Source: Dryocosmus kuriphilus (taxonomy: Eukaryota > Arthropoda > Insecta > Hymenoptera > Cynipidae). From it: 64,000 nucleotides of DNA. The notes beneath the pieces were generated by a model. The model worked only from the letters and a program-made list of their open reading frames with translations, was not told the DNA's origin and made no database searches. The translations under genes were made by a program, and so were the position numbers. Shown here in pieces: positions 12,625 through 23,050 of the stretch; position 1 is the stretch's first letter, and each line of letters begins with the position of its first letter. The stretch lies in assembly GCA_038277395.1 (NCBI GenBank), contig CM076192.1, positions 129,863,035 through 129,927,034 of the forward strand. The letters are read 5' to 3'.

Positions 12625-14548
12625 TTATAACTTCTTGCTTCTAGTTTGTGGAACTGTTAGTAGTGATGAACGGCTTTCACCAAAATCATAATCGACTTCA
12701 GCGAGTACTTCTTTTGCATTCGAGTACTGTAATACAGTTAAAGATTTATCATTCTTTAGGATAAATCCATGTGCCATTTGAATTTTTATCACTGGTGGAG
12801 CGTGCATAAATCTCTTTGCCAAAAATGTACGAGCTTGTTCGTGATCCCCTTTAGTATATAAAAAAAATCTAATTCCATATTCTCGCTTGTTAGCCCAAGC
12901 AAAAAGGGTTTCTACATCTACAATTGCTTCATTTTCTGAAACCTGCAGACTCGCTCTTGTAGCTTATCTTTTTATTATAGCCCCAACGCCATCAGGAACA
13001 CCTTTACCGTGGGCTGTTGCGCATGCGTGCCATTCAGCATCGACACTAAAATCTTTTTTGTGGTTCATTAAATTAATCATTTGATAACGATTTTTAAAAT
13101 GCTGTTTAGCACCGTCACTGATACAAACGACCTTTCTAACTGTAGGAATTACTTTGCGAATTTCAGGTATAAGCTTTTACTGCATTAAGTACACACCAGC
13201 GGTATCATGAGTAGTTCAGTCGGACATACATACGCAACTAAAATGATTTAGTTTACTTTCTGATTTAAAATAAATAACTGCCGGAAAAATCCTACTCTGA
13301 TCATTATTGTAATGGAATGACTGGACAGCGTTTTGAACTACTTCAGCATAGTTTTCAGAAAAATCTAATTGAAACAGAACTTCATTAACTGCAAGGTTAT
13401 TTTTCTTCTCTTCCATAAACTTTGATTGTTCCTTCGCGGTAAAATGATGAGGTATTAACTTTTCTAGTCTAGAAGAAACAGCTTCAATAAACTCCTGCGT
13501 TGCTAGACATTCTTTTATTAATATGCATCTGTCGGTGGCTTGCCACGTACCCAAGATGACTTAATTAACATTGTGCTCTTCCATAATATTCTCAAAGTAA
13601 TTAGAAAACTTTCGTACGTTTGCACAAAACTTACATTGATTCAAATTACAGATTGGCTTAGGACCTTTACATAGAACGAGATTAATGCAGTCTTTATAAT
13701 CTTTTAGTTCATCGTTAGAGATTTTTCTTGAGTTGATTGCGTCAATCATCGCTTTAAAGTTTTGGTGTATGACACATACGCATACATTATGCGTACCAGC
13801 GGAACCTGCTAATACACACCATTCTGGCCTCAATTCAGCGAATTTGGTAAGACCAATTGGATGTTCAGGAAACTCTGTTTTAAACCGTTTATGAAGGTTC
13901 TTGATATCATTCAATAATAATCTTTTTTGTTCTTTCCTTTTTCCACCATTAGTACGAATAGTAACAGTATCTTTCTTATTAGGCATAATTCTACTGTTAA
14001 TATCATTTTGGTAAAAATATTCAACTTTTTGTATAGTTTCTGGGGCTAGAGATTTACCATGACGCCAAAATACCATCTGATTTTCTTAACTGTTTGGCTT
14101 TACGAGCCATTCTAAACGATGCACCAAAGTGATGCACAATTTTACGTATACTCCAGTGTTCAGACAAAATAGTAAGTATACTCACGCGTAATGGATCACT
14201 CGGAGGCAGAGATTGAAATTCGTTTTTGAGTCCATTTAAAATGTCCGTTAAATTTTCTGGCATTGCATCATCTGAAACGGTGTCTGAATCAGAAGGTAAG
14301 TCATCATGTGATGCCGACTCACAAGAATGTTACTCAGAATCAACACTCATATTATTTGCTGATGATGAGGCATAAGATTCAGTAAAAGATTTTTTACATA
14401 AATCACAAATCACTGAGGATTCCGAAAAATGAGGATAGGCTTCTTTAATATTTTTAGAGATCATCCTAAGCTTTTTACTATGTCCTTTAGCAATACCAAA
14501 AGGATTTATACATCTATCACTGCGATACATTTTTACAGGAGAAGACAT
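12625..14548 (-). pseudogene. Decayed transposase-like protein of an unassigned family
   Basis: One minus-strand gene of about 640 codons, start Met at 14548. It can be followed in a single frame apart from one frameshift near 14070-14090. In-frame stops lie near 14330, 13559, 13214, 13160 and 12967. In order: an N-terminal CDLCK motif; a central CX2C-type region (CNLNQCKFC); LGTWQATDRC; LFQLDFSENYAEVVQNA with FHYNNDQSRIFP; then ISDGAKQHFKN, DAEWHACATAHGKG and RASLQ. These motifs recur in large families of 'uncharacterized' arthropod and cnidarian proteins that look like mobile DDE-type transposases. I infer catalytic acidic residues in LDFSENY and ISDGA. The superfamily is unknown to me. Confidence 0.7.
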
Positions 14549-14578
14549 TGCTATAGGAAAAATGAAGGCAAAAAAAAA

Positions 14579-15753
14579 TTACTGCTGGCAAAAAGTCACC
14601 GAAGAAGACTGCCGCTGATAGGTTCACTCACCAACTATCCTGAAAATGACTGCTGGCAAAAAGTGACCGAAGAAGACTGCGACTGATAGGTTCACTCACC
14701 AACTATCCTGAAAATGGCTGCTGGCAAAAAGTCACCGAAGAAGACTGCCACTGATAGGTTCATTCACCAACTATCCTGAAAATGACTGCTGGCAAAAAGT
14801 CACCAAAGAAGACTGCCGCTGATAGGTTCGCTCACTAACTATCCTGAAAATGACTGCTGGGAAAAAGTTACCGAAGAAGACTGCCGCTGATAAGTTCACT
14901 CACCAACTATCCTGAAAATGACTGCTGGCATAAAGTCACCGAAGAAGACTGCCACTGATAGGTTCACTCACCAGCTATCCTGAAAATGACTGCTGGCAAA
15001 AAGTCACCGAAGAAGACTGCCACTGATAGGTTCACTCACCAACTATCCTGAAAATGACTGCTGGCAAAAAGTCACCGAAGAAAACTGCCGCTGATAGGTT
15101 CACTTATCAACTATCCTGAAAATGACTGCTGGCAAAAAGTCACCGAAGAAGACTGCCGCTGATAGGTTCACTCACCAACTATCCTGAAAATGACTGCTGG
15201 CAAAAAGTCAACGAAGAAGACTGCCACTGATAGTTTCACTCACCAACTATCCTGAAAATGACTGCTGGCAAAAAGTCACCGAAGAAAACTGCCGCTGATA
15301 GGTTCACTCACCAACTATCCTGAAAATGACTGCTGGCAAAAAGTCACCGAAGAAAGCTGCCGCTGATAGGTTCACTCACCAACTATCCTCAAAATGACTG
15401 CTGGCAAAAAGTCACCGAAGAAGACTGCCACTGATAGGTTCACTCACCAACTGTCCTGAAAATGACTGCTGGCAAAAAGTCACCGAAGAAAACTGCCGCT
15501 GATAGGTTCACTCACCAACTATCCTGAAAATGACTGCTGGCAAAAAGTCACCGAAGAAGACTGCCGCTGATAGGTTCACTCACCAACTATCCTGAAAATG
15601 ACTGCTGGCAAAAAGTCACCGAAGAAGACTGCCGCTGATAGGTTTACTCACCAACTATCCTGAAAATGACTGCTGGCAAAAACTCACCGAAGAAGACTGC
15701 CACTGATAGGTTCACTCACCAACTATCCTGAAAATGACTGCTGGCAAAAAGTC
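14579..15753. repeat. Tandem array, ~17 copies of a 68-bp unit
   Basis: The unit contains CTGGCAAAAAGTCACCGAAG, AAGACTGCCGCTGATAGG and TTCACTCACCAACTATCCTG, recurring exactly every 68 bp (for example AACTATCC at 14633, 14701 and 14769). Copies are very similar, differing by one to a few bases. The unit length is not a multiple of three and contains TGATAG, so it does not encode a repeat protein. It begins ~30 bp upstream of the transposase-like start codon and ends abruptly at 15753. Confidence 0.95.
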
Positions 15754-16069
15754 CTCCAGAAGCGCAGAAATTATTATGTCACAATAGGAGTCGATCATCG
15801 GAGCTATAAGTTAATCACTCTTGATGTTGACACTGACACCAATTACTTTTATTGTCGATATTTTTGGGAATAGATGAACTTTATGCGAACCAATACTTTT
15901 TAATTCGAATCATTCAGACGGCTGTTTCGCATTCATCGTGATGAAACCTAATGCGAACTAATACTTTTGAAACCTTTTCTGCGCATCGAATAACAGAATT
16001 AAATCGCATTCAAAATTGTAATACATTTTAATACTTTTTAATCAGACGTTTTTTCCAGGGTGTGTTATA
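15754..16069. other. Intergenic sequence, no gene seen
   Basis: A mix of short near-repeated phrases (ATGCGAAC(C/T)AATACTTTT twice, near 15885 and 15953). No coding content. Confidence 0.5.
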
Positions 16070-16191
16070 AGGTAATTTCGCCCACCATATTGGGTCAGCT
16101 ATTTTGAATTCAGATAATTCAACTTAAATATGAAATGACGATAAACTGTCATACCAACAGTTTCAATTAAACCCCGTTCCTGATGTAGCCG
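16070..16191 (-). repeat. Inverted partial copy of the 12365-12620 repeat, interrupted by Gypsy-1
   Basis: Read on the minus strand it runs ACGGCTACAT, then TTGAAACTGTTGGTATG, then CAATATGGTGGG, in the same order as 12370-12550 on the plus strand. The match stops at the first base of the LTR, so Gypsy-1 inserted into this repeat copy. Confidence 0.7.
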
Positions 16192-17234
16192 TGTAACGAT
16201 ATAGGTTTTGAGGTTATCTCGAAACCTGGTATCGACTAGCGAGATATCGATTCGATATTGATTGATCGACGTTTGTTCAAACTCAAATTAGAATTTATAG
16301 TTTAACTAATAATTATAACTTAAAATTAACAGGAAAATAATAAAGAACAATTCAGAAGAAATATGCGTTGCTTAGTGCTCTCTCTCTCTTTTTCTCTCTC
16401 TCTGTCCTGAAAATAATTGGAAGGAAAGGATCATAGGTTTAATTCAATGTTAGGGATGTACTACGACGTAATAGACTACTACGCAAAAAGAAATAGGTTA
16501 GATTCTTAACGATGAGTCATAGAACTATTTTTAGTAACAGAACGTGCCTTAGAACAACTTTCGACAGGAAACCATATTATAAACATCCGTCACAATTATG
16601 AACTTTGGAACGAAATTGTTTACTTATGCTAATCAGCGAATTAGTCATACTGCGTCTTAAATCTAATAGGCGGAGCCATGCGACCTAATTTCCAATTGGT
16701 AAAATAACTATTAAATTCCATGACGTCAGCAAAATGATTGGTTGGAAGGTTAAATTGGGAGATTAATCCGCTCAAAACCGAGTTTATAAAAAGGCGCGCA
16801 AAACGGAAAAAACGTCAGATTTTGTATCTCCGAAACTGCATCAAGAATATTAAACCTGCGACATTTGTTGTATTTTTTTAGAGTCTCTTGGGACTTAGAA
16901 ACTTTTTATCAAGTTGGATTTAGTAAATTCTTCAAACTTGTTGATTGAATATGTCAGCTACAACAATGAGATTACTGTTAAACGTAAAGCGAGACGCCGC
17001 GTTCTAAACTTGTAAACAATATTGAATTTGTGGATTTAAAACAATGATGGTGAAGTTTCATAAATAAATTGTGAACTACTAACTGATAAGTTTGGTGTTA
17101 TTTATTTTCAAATAAATTCCTTTTAAATGGTTTTCGTTTCAACGAATCAACGGCAACAACAATCCCATTTCTGATGTCCAATCAACGAAGAGAGAACTAC
17201 AGGCTGGAAAGCCAGGTGAAATTCGGGCATTACA
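16192..17234 (+). repeat. 5' LTR of Gypsy-1
   Basis: Begins TGTAACGATATAGG and ends GGGCATTACA, so it has the TG...CA form with inverted TGTAA/TTACA tips. It is bounded on the left by interrupted repeat and on the right by a primer site two bases on. Length 1,043 bp. It contains a pyrimidine (CT)n stretch at about 16378-16408, a TATA-like box and, downstream, AATAAA words near 17062 and 17113 that could serve as polyadenylation signals. Since no 3' LTR exists, its borders rest on the tips and the primer site. Confidence 0.7.
16784..16793 (+). promoter_or_regulatory. TATA-like box in Gypsy-1 LTR
   Basis: TATAAAAAGG preceded by GAGTT, in the middle of the LTR and followed by GC-richer sequence. 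This is the usual position for the element promoter, with transcription starting about 25-30 bp downstream. Confidence 0.5.
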
Positions 17235-17236
17235 AT

Positions 17237-17254
17237 TGGTGACAGCGGTGGGAT
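17237..17254 (+). other. tRNA primer-binding site of Gypsy-1
   Basis: TGGTGACAGCGGTGGGAT lies two bases after the LTR end. The TGG start pairs with a tRNA CCA tail. I did not identify the tRNA. Confidence 0.65.
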
Positions 17255-17946
17255 AACGTTGCACGATAAAGGAATAAATACAATAAAAGTGAAAATATTT
17301 GGGACACTGGACTACTGAACCATTGACTGAAATTCAAGGTCGTTCGTCTTACCAAAAGGAATTACTCCGCTGACTGAAGGCATCATCTTATGAATCTGGA
17401 ACATTAACTGAAGAAGATTATAAATTTATTACAAAATATTTAAAAGAATAAAAGACGCAATCTTCTACCAGGGTTTTGTGGTGGTTTTACTCCCGGTAGC
17501 GTAGGGTGTTGACAACTGCACCAAGGTTGTTAACGGTTAAATTGAGACCACCAAATTATTCTTCGATAACCGTAGGCTTGGAAGAATTTTAAGAAATTTA
17601 ACAAGAAAATTCTTATACCAACGAGGAAAGTAAGAATTGATCCGGAATTACCTGCCCAGAACAGAAGAGGGATACGGCAACATTGTACTGGCCCGAAACG
17701 GAAGAGGGTACGGCACTGTGGAACCAACTTTAGAGAAATCAACAAGAACTACTCCAAGGAAGTTCCTGAAGGATCAAGGACATCTAAGGAATTTTCAACA
17801 TCTTCCTGAAACACTGAAGAGTGAAGTGAATAATTGTGAAAATTAAAGGTCAATAGTGTTGTGAACTTTATTGTGCACTATCAATTGGATTATTTGTCAT
17901 CGAAAATTACCGTCAAAAGAGTAAGTCTTTTAAAAATTTTTGTAAC

Positions 17947-19227
17947 GTGGCTCCGAATAGGAAACGTAGATTAGATAAGAATGCGAAAGATGTACACGAA
18001 GCATCGCCCCCGAAAAAAACTAGACGCGACGAGAATGATAGTCGTGCTGGACCACCTGCGATGGTAACTTAAGAATTGCGATCTAGCTTAGTAGTGAGCG
18101 AAAATCCCTCTGATAGTGATAGGACGAGTTCCTTGAATGCAAAGCAAAGTGGCGAGGGTTGGAATGATTTGCAGGGACATGAGACTCGGCTCAGGGACTC
18201 TCCCTCTCTCCCTTCAATACCGTCAAATCTTATTTCTGGCCCAGAGAAAATTTCGCGAATAGTCAGAGATATGATACTGGAATTTGCAGGAAAGAATATG
18301 TCGATTAAATTATTCATGAAATATTGTAAAACTGTGATTGATATGACTGATCCTCGCGACGTACCATACTTAACTATGATGATTTTGAGCAAAATTATCG
18401 GTGAAGCGCGTTATCACATTCAAGATAAAAGCGATTTTGAACTTACTGACATTTTAAAAACTCTGGAGCGAATTTATGCTCAGGAAGAAGATGTAAGTCA
18501 AATTTTGCAGACTTTAGCTAATGTTAAAAGGAAACCGGATGAGTCAATTCAGGAATACGGGGCTCGCGTTAATCAACTTTTTAATAAACTAACTTCTCAA
18601 TTAATGGAAAACACCCCCGGAGTAAGAGGTGCGGGCCGTTGTGAAGCATATAAAGAGACCGTGATTCGGAATTTTCTACGTGGATTAGATTTCAATCTTT
18701 ACATGGCTCTGCACGATAAAGAAATTAACACTCTGGATGATGGTATTGCCTTGGCCATTAAAGCCGATCAGAAAGTGAAAAGTTGGGGAAGAGTTCATGG
18801 ATATCTCTCTGGCTCAGTCCAATCCACCTTGTCAGGATCTAATATTCAGAATAAAATAGGACAAGACATACTAAAGAGAGTAGCTCATATGCGGGTAGAA
18901 GATGATACTAAGCCTGTACGAAATTTAGAATCTGTGCAGTGTTATCTTTGTAAAGAATTTGGACATTATAAGCGCAACTGTCCAATGAAGATTAAAGGAA
19001 ATGTAAAGGACAAAGAGAGTACGAATTGTAGTTATTGTTATCAAAATAACCATTCTGTGGAAAATTGTAATATTAAAAGAAGGCATGAGAGGAAACGGTC
19101 TAAGTTCAGACAAAAATCAAATATGAGTCATTTAAACTTCGGGACGGGTTGTCTGACGAGAGGCCAGACGACTCCAAATGTAAACCCCCTCCACCCAGCG
19201 GATCGTCCTCTCACTCAGAAAATGTAA
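17947..19227 (+). pseudogene. Gypsy-1 Gag with two CCHC zinc knuckles
   Basis: Capsid/nucleocapsid precursor. The frame is continuous from codon 17947 (APNRKRRLDKNAKDVHE follows it) to the stop after LTQKM. Codon 17947 is GTG where an ATG would be expected, and a TAA interrupts the frame at 18070-18072. The body is a helical capsid-like region (about codons 100-290; KPDESIQEYGARVNQLF, RNFLRGLDFNLYMALHD). Two knuckles follow, CYLCKEFGHYKRNC and CSYCYQNNHSVENC (about 18940-19070), which bind element RNA. The protease frame overlaps its 3' end in a different frame, implying frameshifted or separate translation in the ancestor. Confidence 0.85.
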
Positions 19228-19903
19228 TGAATTCGGTCCAAACGCAACAGTTGAAATAGATAATTCTTCTTTTTCAAAGAATAAAGTGCTCTTTTTAGTT
19301 GATACTGGCGCTGGTGTGAATTTACTTAAAGAAAATGTGGTGAATCCCACAGTTTTTATAAATAAAAGGCGAATAATTCATTTGGTTGGAATAGGTCCAG
19401 AAATGGTTTCCACTATTGGTGAGATCAGGTTGATCATAAAGGGTCTCGAAGCTTCTTTCCATATTGTTTCTGAATCGTTTCCCATTCCTCAAGAAGGTAT
19501 TCTTGGCCTTCCCTTCATCAAAAAACACAATGCCATTGTTAATTTTGGAAGTGATTGTCTTCAAATAGGAAATATTAATTTTCCGTTTGCCTCCCATAAG
19601 ACAATCAGTTTACCTGCAAGAACAAAAAAATTAGTAACAGTTCAATTGAAAGATAGTAAACAAAAAGAAGGTTACATACGTAGAATTCAGTGTGGTCCTG
19701 GAATTTTTGCTGGTGAATCTTTGGGTTTTAATGAAAACGGAACCACTAAGATCTTCTTTATAAATTCCATTAATCAGCAAATAAATTTAACATTACCACC
19801 AGTTGAGCTTGAAGAATGTTTCGACGTTGATTCTGAGGGTCGTGAATTTTTTGCCGATGAAAAAGCCCAAGCTTCTAGATTTGCTGAAATTTGGAAATTA
19901 TAA
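19226..19903 (+). pseudogene. Gypsy-1 aspartic protease and spacer
   Basis: Retropepsin-type protease that would process Gag and Pol. The active-site motif VLFLVDTGAGVNLL lies at about 19290-19325. The flap/second motif region ends with GILGLPFIKKHNAIV at about 19495-19540, the usual hydrophobic-hydrophobic-Gly pattern. The frame is open from about 19226 and ends at a stop at 19901-19903, where a frameshift moves the coding frame to the RT segment beginning at 19891. Confidence 0.8.
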
Positions 19904-21320
19904 ATTTCTGTGACTTAAATGATGAGGAGAAAGAAAGTCTCTTCCCTATACTTTTTTATTATTCTCGACAGGTTTGTCTTTCAGATGACAAATTGGGGTC
20001 AACTAATGTTGTTTCCCATAAAATTGTCACCTCTGATAATAAACCAGTGAATATAAAAAATTATCGTCATCCACCAATTCATAAAAAAGTGATTATGGAA
20101 ACTAGTACAAAGTATCTCCGGGATGGAATAATTCAACCATCATTATCCCCATATATTTCTCCTGTTTGGGTCGTTCCCAAAAAACCAGATCTTAATGGTA
20201 ATAAACAATGGAGAATGGTAGTTGATTATCGCGGACTAAACGAAAAGACCATTAGTGATTCCTACCCGCTACCGCAAATAACAGAAATATTGGATCAATT
20301 AGGGGGAGCTAAATATTTCTCTGTTATGGACTTAGCATTAGGTTTTCATCAAATACCAATGGATCCTAAATCCAAAACGAAAACTGCTTTTTCCACAACA
20401 TATGGTCATTTCGAATTTAATAGAATGCGATTCGGGCTTAAGAATGCCCCTGCCACTTTCCAGAGAGTAATGGACCAAGTTCTTACTGGTTTACAAGGAA
20501 TTGATTTGTTCCTCTATATGGATGACATTATTATCCATGCCTCATTTCTTGTTGATCACAGTCAAAAATTAAGAGCTCTTTTAGGCCGTTTAAAAACATC
20601 AGGATTATCTTTGAACCCTAAAATGTGTTATTTCTTAAAGAAAGAAATAGTATACTTGGGACATACTCACCCAAGAAGGTGTTAAACCAGATCCCCGAAA
20701 AGTAGAAGCTGTAAAAGATTCTCCCATTCCACGACGAAAGAAAAATGTTAAACAGTTCTTGGGTTTAGTAGGTTACTATAGAAGGTTTATTCCAAATTTT
20801 GCTAAAATAGCTAAACCACTTACCCATATTTTAAAAGATAACTCTGATTTTCGTTGGACTTCTAAGGAACAAGAAGCTTTTGAGATCCTGCGCGATACGA
20901 TATGTTCTGAACCCTTGTTACAGTATCCAGACTTTTCGAAACCGCTTTTATTGACGACTGACGCTTCAAATTACGCTGTTGGAGGCGTCCTCAGTCAAGG
21001 TAAAATTGGTCAGGATTTGCCAATTGCTTTTACCTCAAGGACTCTTCAAGGAGCAGAGATGAATTATTCTACAATAGAGAAGGAACTCCTTGCTATTGTC
21101 TTCTGCGTCAACTATTTCCGATCTTACTTGTATGGTCATAAACTCGTTCTCGCTACTGACCATAGGCCCTTAATTTGGCTGCATAGCATTAAGGATCCTG
21201 TCTCTAGGTTCGCTAGATGGCGAATCAAACTGAGTGAGTATGATTACACGATTGTGTATAAGCCTGGAAAAGTGAATTCCAACGCTGATGCCTTGTCGAG
21301 GAATCCACTGAATGATAGGG
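19891..21320 (+). pseudogene. Gypsy-1 reverse transcriptase and RNase H
   Basis: RT landmarks: SPVWVVPKK (about 20160), WRMVVDYRGLNEKT, DLALGFHQIPM, FSTTYGHFEFNRMRFGLKNA and the catalytic FLYMDDIII (about 20513). A frameshift near 20665 breaks VYLGH from the next block; the polypeptide resumes as QFLGLVGYYRRFIPNF (20750). RNase H follows with TTDASNYAVGG (first Asp), the Glu-bearing STIEKELLAIV, ATDHRPLIWL and the terminal NSNADALSRNP near 21300. All expected catalytic acidic positions are visible, so only the frameshift and the element's truncation disable it. Confidence 0.88.
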
Positions 21321-22288
21321 GCCCTTTATTATCTACTTTGGATTCCCTTGATATAGGGCTGAAAGCTGTGGTGAAAATTCCAGCTTTTGATTCCGAGGTT
21401 GACCCAGAAGAGTTAATGGAGCGAGTGTTTGCTTGTTTTGATACTCTTGACGTCGGAGAAATGGAATGTAGCGTTACTGGGATTGAGGTGATTAGTGAAA
21501 TGAATAATCCAGACTCAATCTCTCAGAATTATCAAATCGCCACCCAGGATCAAAGTACCGAGGCACTACGACTCGCAACTTCTGTTGGCTGTAGCCTATT
21601 AGGAACCCCGTTACCGGTCTGCGCCAATGCACCACAGCATTTTGGTCGAGATTCGTGGGGATGGATACGCGCTAACCCCGGTAGATTAGATAATCCTTTG
21701 AAAGATAAGGATTCCAAACCGGAGTCGAGAGATTCAACTCTCAGTGATGACAGCCTTATGACTTCACCTGATGAAGACCTTAGCGACCCAGTTAAAATAC
21801 CTTCATCGGCTCCAAATGGTTTAGCTCAGGTGCCCAAAAAACAGAAGCCCTTGATGCCCACGTCGTCATCGGCTGTGAGTGGGTTGTGGGGTGCGGGCGT
21901 TGTACTAAATTCTCCTGTCGTAAAGACGCAAAGTAAATTGTGCGCTTTGCAGGAGATGGAAGACAAGCACAGTTGTGAGAACTGTATTGCTGTTCTAAGG
22001 AAGACTCCTGCATTGGTCATCTCGGAGGCATGTATATCATACAGTAGCGACAAAATACATATGGGTAAAGGTCATGTTGCTCATTTTGTCTCAGCCGATG
22101 GTTCGATGATGTCTGAAACTACTCAAGGATTAATTAGTCACAATCTTTTCAAGGTTGAGCATTTCTTAGGAAGCAATCCTAAATTAGGTGAAGTGGTAGT
22201 CTTTACCCGCAAAAATAGGTACATTTTTTCCTTGATTGTGAAAAATAAGCATGACGATCAGCCTTACTTGAATCATTTGCTCCGGTGA
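21321..22288 (+). pseudogene. Gypsy-1 Pol linker with macrodomain-like segment
   Basis: About 320 codons between RNase H and integrase, far longer than the usual Gypsy linker. The first ~230 residues are Ser/Pro/Asp-rich and low in recognisable structure. From about 22068 the sequence reads HVAHFVSADGSMM, then LGEVVVFTRKNRYIFSLIV and QPYLNHLL. These fit the start-to-middle of TARG1/OARD1-type macrodomains in spacing and residue pattern (Ala-His, Ser-x-Asp, Gly-Glu-Val, Arg/Lys-Tyr-Ile). The second half of that fold is absent: the frame stops at 22286-22288 and integrase starts in another frame. The glycine-rich ligand loop is not conserved. The fold call is from memory of the family, not a search. 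Confidence 0.55.
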
Positions 22289-23050
22289 AATAGTTATTCC
22301 ACCACGTCATGAAAGAGATGACATAATTAAGGAATTTTATGAGTCTGCTATAGTAGGACATAAAGGTTGTTCAAAATGTTATTGGACTCTGAGATCTCAA
22401 TATTATTGGGATAATATGAAGGAAGACGTTAGAAGAATCGTTGTTTCATGTAAGAATTGCCTGAGAAATAAATTGCTTCAAAGGAAAACTCGTCAGCCAA
22501 TGTTGATAACTGACACCCCCAAAGAACCATTTGAAAAAATTCAAATTGATCTCGTAGGACCTCTTCCAATTACTCCTGAGGGTAACACACATATCCTTAC
22601 AATTCAATGTGTGTTCTCAAAGTATTTTGATGCAATCTGATCAAGGTGCTAATTTAGTTAGTAAAGTAATCAAAATTTTTTGCAAAATATTTAGAATCAA
22701 AAAGATTCAATCGTCTGCTTATCATCCGCAGAGTCTGGCATCTTTAGAAAGAAGTCACTATACCTTGATTGAATATCTCCGAAGTTTCGAAGGAAAAGTC
22801 GACTGGGATGACTGGACTCGATTTGCAGCTTTTTCTTATAATGTAGATGTCCACGAGGCAACAGGTTTTGTTCCATTCACTCTGGTTTTTGGTAGAGATG
22901 CTAATCTTCCAACAAGCTTCTCTCCTAATCCGCCTAATAAAACGTACGCGATGCATTTGCAGGAACTCTTTCTGAGACTTGACAATGTACACTCCCTGGC
23001 TCACGAAAGACCCCTGAAAGCAAAAGACAAGTATAAAAAATACTACTACT
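22289..23050 (+). pseudogene. Gypsy-1 integrase, internally deleted and 3' truncated
   Basis: Begins in-frame as GEIVIPPRHERDD. A zinc-binding HHCC region follows (ESAIVGHKG ... CKNCLRNK), then the core: first Asp in IQIDLVGPLP (22540), second in SDQGANLVSK (22628), Glu in SLERSHYTLIE (22745). The DNA joining the first and second blocks is too short: after FSKYFDAI the sequence jumps to SDQG, with a frame change near 22628, so roughly 35 codons of core are missing. The C-terminal domain breaks off at about 23045, where the sequence becomes unrelated AT-rich DNA. Confidence 0.85.

Larger units (their letters stand above)
16192..23050 (+). mobile_element. Gypsy-1: LTR retrotransposon, 3' truncated
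   Basis: Order: 5' LTR (16192-17234), primer site, leader, gag (17947-19227), protease, reverse transcriptase, RNase H, a linker with a macrodomain-like segment, integrase. The sequence stops resembling integrase near 23045 and no second copy of the LTR follows, so the 3' part is lost. Several frameshifts, an in-frame stop, an internal integrase deletion and a lost start codon make it non-functional. The order RT, RNase H, integrase places it in the Ty3/Gypsy group. Confidence 0.9.

Noticed and set aside
14579..15753. CRISPR-like array
   Set aside because: Units are directly contiguous with no unique spacers, and the DNA is eukaryotic.
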